From Deltaproteobacteria bacterium (GTDB taxonomy: Bacteria; Myxococcota_A; UBA9042; DTJE01): 7,346 nt of DNA. Shown in pieces: positions 6,900 to 7,346 of the stretch. Position 1 is the first letter of the stretch. Every line of letters starts with the position of its first letter. The stretch spans positions 1 through 7,346 of the forward strand of contig JADHTP010000154.1 of the NCBI GenBank assembly GCA_016784945.1, given 5' to 3'. Position numbers and translations under genes: made by a program. The notes beneath the pieces were generated by a model. The model was not told the origin of the DNA. It saw nothing but the letters and a program-made list of their open reading frames with translations, and ran no database searches.

Positions 6900-6928
6900 A
6901 GGATAGCATCAGCCCGTAGGAGCTTCAA
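6900..6928 (-). promoter_or_regulatory. Sigma-70-like promoter for the FHA-lipoprotein-serC unit
   Basis: On the minus strand TTGAAG (6928-6923) is separated by exactly 17 bases from TATCCT (6905-6900). These match 4 of 6 consensus bases in each box (TTGACA, TATAAT). Transcription would start near 6893, leaving a leader of about 20 bases that contains the AGGAG box at 6887-6883. It is the first promoter-like pair upstream of a run of three closely spaced genes, which supports its role. Such matches also occur by chance. Confidence 0.45.
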
Positions 6929-6980
6929 TGGAGGACGTCTACCGTCCGTCGTTATCCGTTGATCGTGGTCGTGTCCGGTT

Positions 6981-7038
6981 GCAGGGGCGACCCACCCGGG
7001 TCGCCCACCGGAGCCGTCATCCGTGAACCGTGGTCCGT
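6981..7038. repeat. 58-base direct repeat, first copy
   Basis: This block is identical base for base to 7289-7346. It begins with GCAGGGGCGA, contains the 9-base-pair hairpin at 6985-7006, and ends in GTGAACCGTGGTCCGT. It spans the junction of the two tandem units. Confidence 0.95.
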
Positions 7039-7056
7039 GGCAGTGTCCGATTGTAG

Positions 7057-7078
7057 GGGCGACTCACCCGAGTCGCCC
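7057..7078. repeat. Variant hairpin copy with a compensatory change
   Basis: GGGCGACTC, loop ACCC, GAGTCGCCC: a perfect 9-base-pair stem. In the other two copies (6985-7006 and 7293-7314) the stem is GGGCGACCC/GGGTCGCCC with the same ACCC loop. The C-to-T change in the left arm (7064) is matched by G-to-A in the right arm (7071), so pairing is kept. The element resembles the REP-like palindromes scattered between genes in many bacteria. Confidence 0.85.
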
Positions 7079-7106
7079 ACCGCACACGTGTTTCCAAAGC
7101 AATATC

Positions 7107-7264
7107 GTCCTCCTGTTCATGCGTCGAACGGGCGCCTTTATTGCCCCTTCACGGTCCTTGTACGGTCAAGGGTCTTCGACCGCTGCGCGGCGGCTTCGCC
7201 GCCCTGGACCGCGGACCGTGAATGGGACGGGACGTATTCATGTTCGACGCACTCACAGGAGGAC
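7107..7264. repeat. Imperfect inverted repeat of about 158 bases with a GC hairpin core
   Basis: The outer arms at 7107-7129 and 7242-7264 are 23 bases each and pair at 20 positions; the only mismatches are a central triplet (TCA against CTC). Further in, TTCACGGTCC (7148-7157) pairs perfectly with GGACCGTGAA (7213-7222). CGGTC (7163-7167) and AGGG (7169-7172) pair with GACCG (7207-7211) and CCCT (7202-7205). The centre holds GGCGGC-TTC-GCCGCC (7189-7203). No transposase is encoded. It could be a MITE-like non-autonomous element, a fold-back repeat or a structured RNA. Both outer arms end in AGGAGGAC reading outward. No flanking target-site duplication is obvious. Confidence 0.75.
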
Positions 7265-7346
7265 TGCATGAATCACTACACAATCGGTGCAGGGGCGACC
7301 CACCCGGGTCGCCCACCGGAGCCGTCATCCGTGAACCGTGGTCCGT
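7257..7346 (+). other. Possible start of a plus-strand reading frame with an ideal ribosome-binding site
   Basis: AGGAGG (7257-7262) is followed after 5 bases by ATG (7268), and the frame stays open for 26 codons to the window edge. The first residues are MNHYTIGAGATHPGRPP; from the seventh codon onward it reads through the 58-base repeat. The ribosome-binding site is the end of the right arm of the inverted repeat. It may be a real gene start invaded or fused to the repeat, or a chance frame. I favour chance, because the repeat part shows no protein-like composition. Confidence 0.2.
7289..7346. repeat. 58-base direct repeat, second copy, cut by the window end
   Basis: Identical to 6981-7038 over all 58 bases available. 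Because identity continues up to the last base of the window, the copy is probably longer and the duplicated block may reach further. Its hairpin is at 7293-7314. Identity this high indicates a recent duplication or gene conversion, or strong constraint. Confidence 0.95.

Larger units (their letters stand above)
6946..7085. repeat. Two diverged tandem units of about 70 bases
   Basis: Unit 1 (6946-7013) and unit 2 (7014-about 7085) share the order CCGTC, ATCCGT, CGTGGTC, TCCG(g/a)TTG, AGGGGCGAC, CACCCG, GTCGCCCACCG. Unit 2 has about 6 extra bases in the middle and several substitutions. Each unit ends with the 22-base hairpin. The divergence between neighbours contrasts with the perfect identity between the unit 1-unit 2 junction and the copy 308 bases away. 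Confidence 0.7.
6873..7346. other. Non-coding repeat region at the right end
   Basis: I see no convincing gene in this stretch of 474 bases. Open frames across it simply read through the repeats and yield peptides such as GATHPGRPP with no family resemblance. It holds the promoter and ribosome-binding site of the FHA gene at its left edge, two diverged units of about 70 bases in tandem (6946-7013 and 7014-7085), a long imperfect inverted repeat (7107-7264), and the start of another repeat copy (7289 to the window end). Confidence 0.7.

Noticed and set aside
6946..7346. CRISPR array
   Set aside because: Repeats are too few and unevenly spaced, the units differ from each other, and no spacer-repeat rhythm or cas gene is present.
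6873..7346. Insertion sequence or integrase gene
   Set aside because: No frame on either strand encodes a transposase or recombinase motif, so only a non-autonomous element can be supported.

Overview
The window is GC-rich DNA, densely coded on the minus strand from the left edge to about 6870, followed by a non-coding repeat region of about 470 bases at the right end. The gene content includes a heterodisulfide-reductase-like iron-sulfur module (HdrC-like, HdrB-like and an SdhB-like protein with one [2Fe-2S] and two [4Fe-4S] sites), a phosphoserine aminotransferase, a large secreted lipoprotein and an FHA-domain protein. Together with the high GC3 this suggests a strictly anaerobic bacterium, most likely of the Desulfobacterota (deltaproteobacterial sulfate-reducer or syntroph type). 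That assignment is inference from gene families; no taxonomic marker is present.

Read in the direction of transcription (right to left), a first unit holds an FHA-domain gene (6872-6149, apparently frameshifted before its C-terminal GAF-like part), a 907-residue lipoprotein with a GH67/GH20-like N-terminus and a probable TIM barrel (6118-3395), and serC (3384-2287). Gaps are only 30 and 10 bases, so the three are probably co-transcribed from a promoter-like pair just upstream of the FHA gene. A 135-base gap holds no coding sequence. It carries a perfect TTGACA box with a 12-base palindrome placed in the -35/-10 spacer, and a near-perfect Shine-Dalgarno sequence.

The second unit then runs hdrC-like (2151-1750), hdrB-like (1728-853) and the three-cluster ferredoxin-type subunit (814-56). 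At the left edge a ribosome-binding site and ATG indicate that at least one more gene follows. The module resembles archaeal thiol:fumarate reductase TfrB and the bacterial SdhABE/MfrABE enzymes taken apart into separate polypeptides, so the missing gene is plausibly the flavoprotein. Electrons would pass between the CCG-type non-cubane clusters of HdrB, the ferredoxin clusters of HdrC and the SdhB-like subunit, and a flavin active site.

The right end (6873-7346) contains no convincing gene. It holds three copies of a short hairpin repeat whose stem shows a compensatory base-pair change, two of them inside a 58-base block that is identical over its whole length and runs off the window. Between these lies an imperfect inverted repeat of about 158 bases centred on a GC hairpin. 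This looks like a REP/MITE-type non-autonomous repeat cluster.
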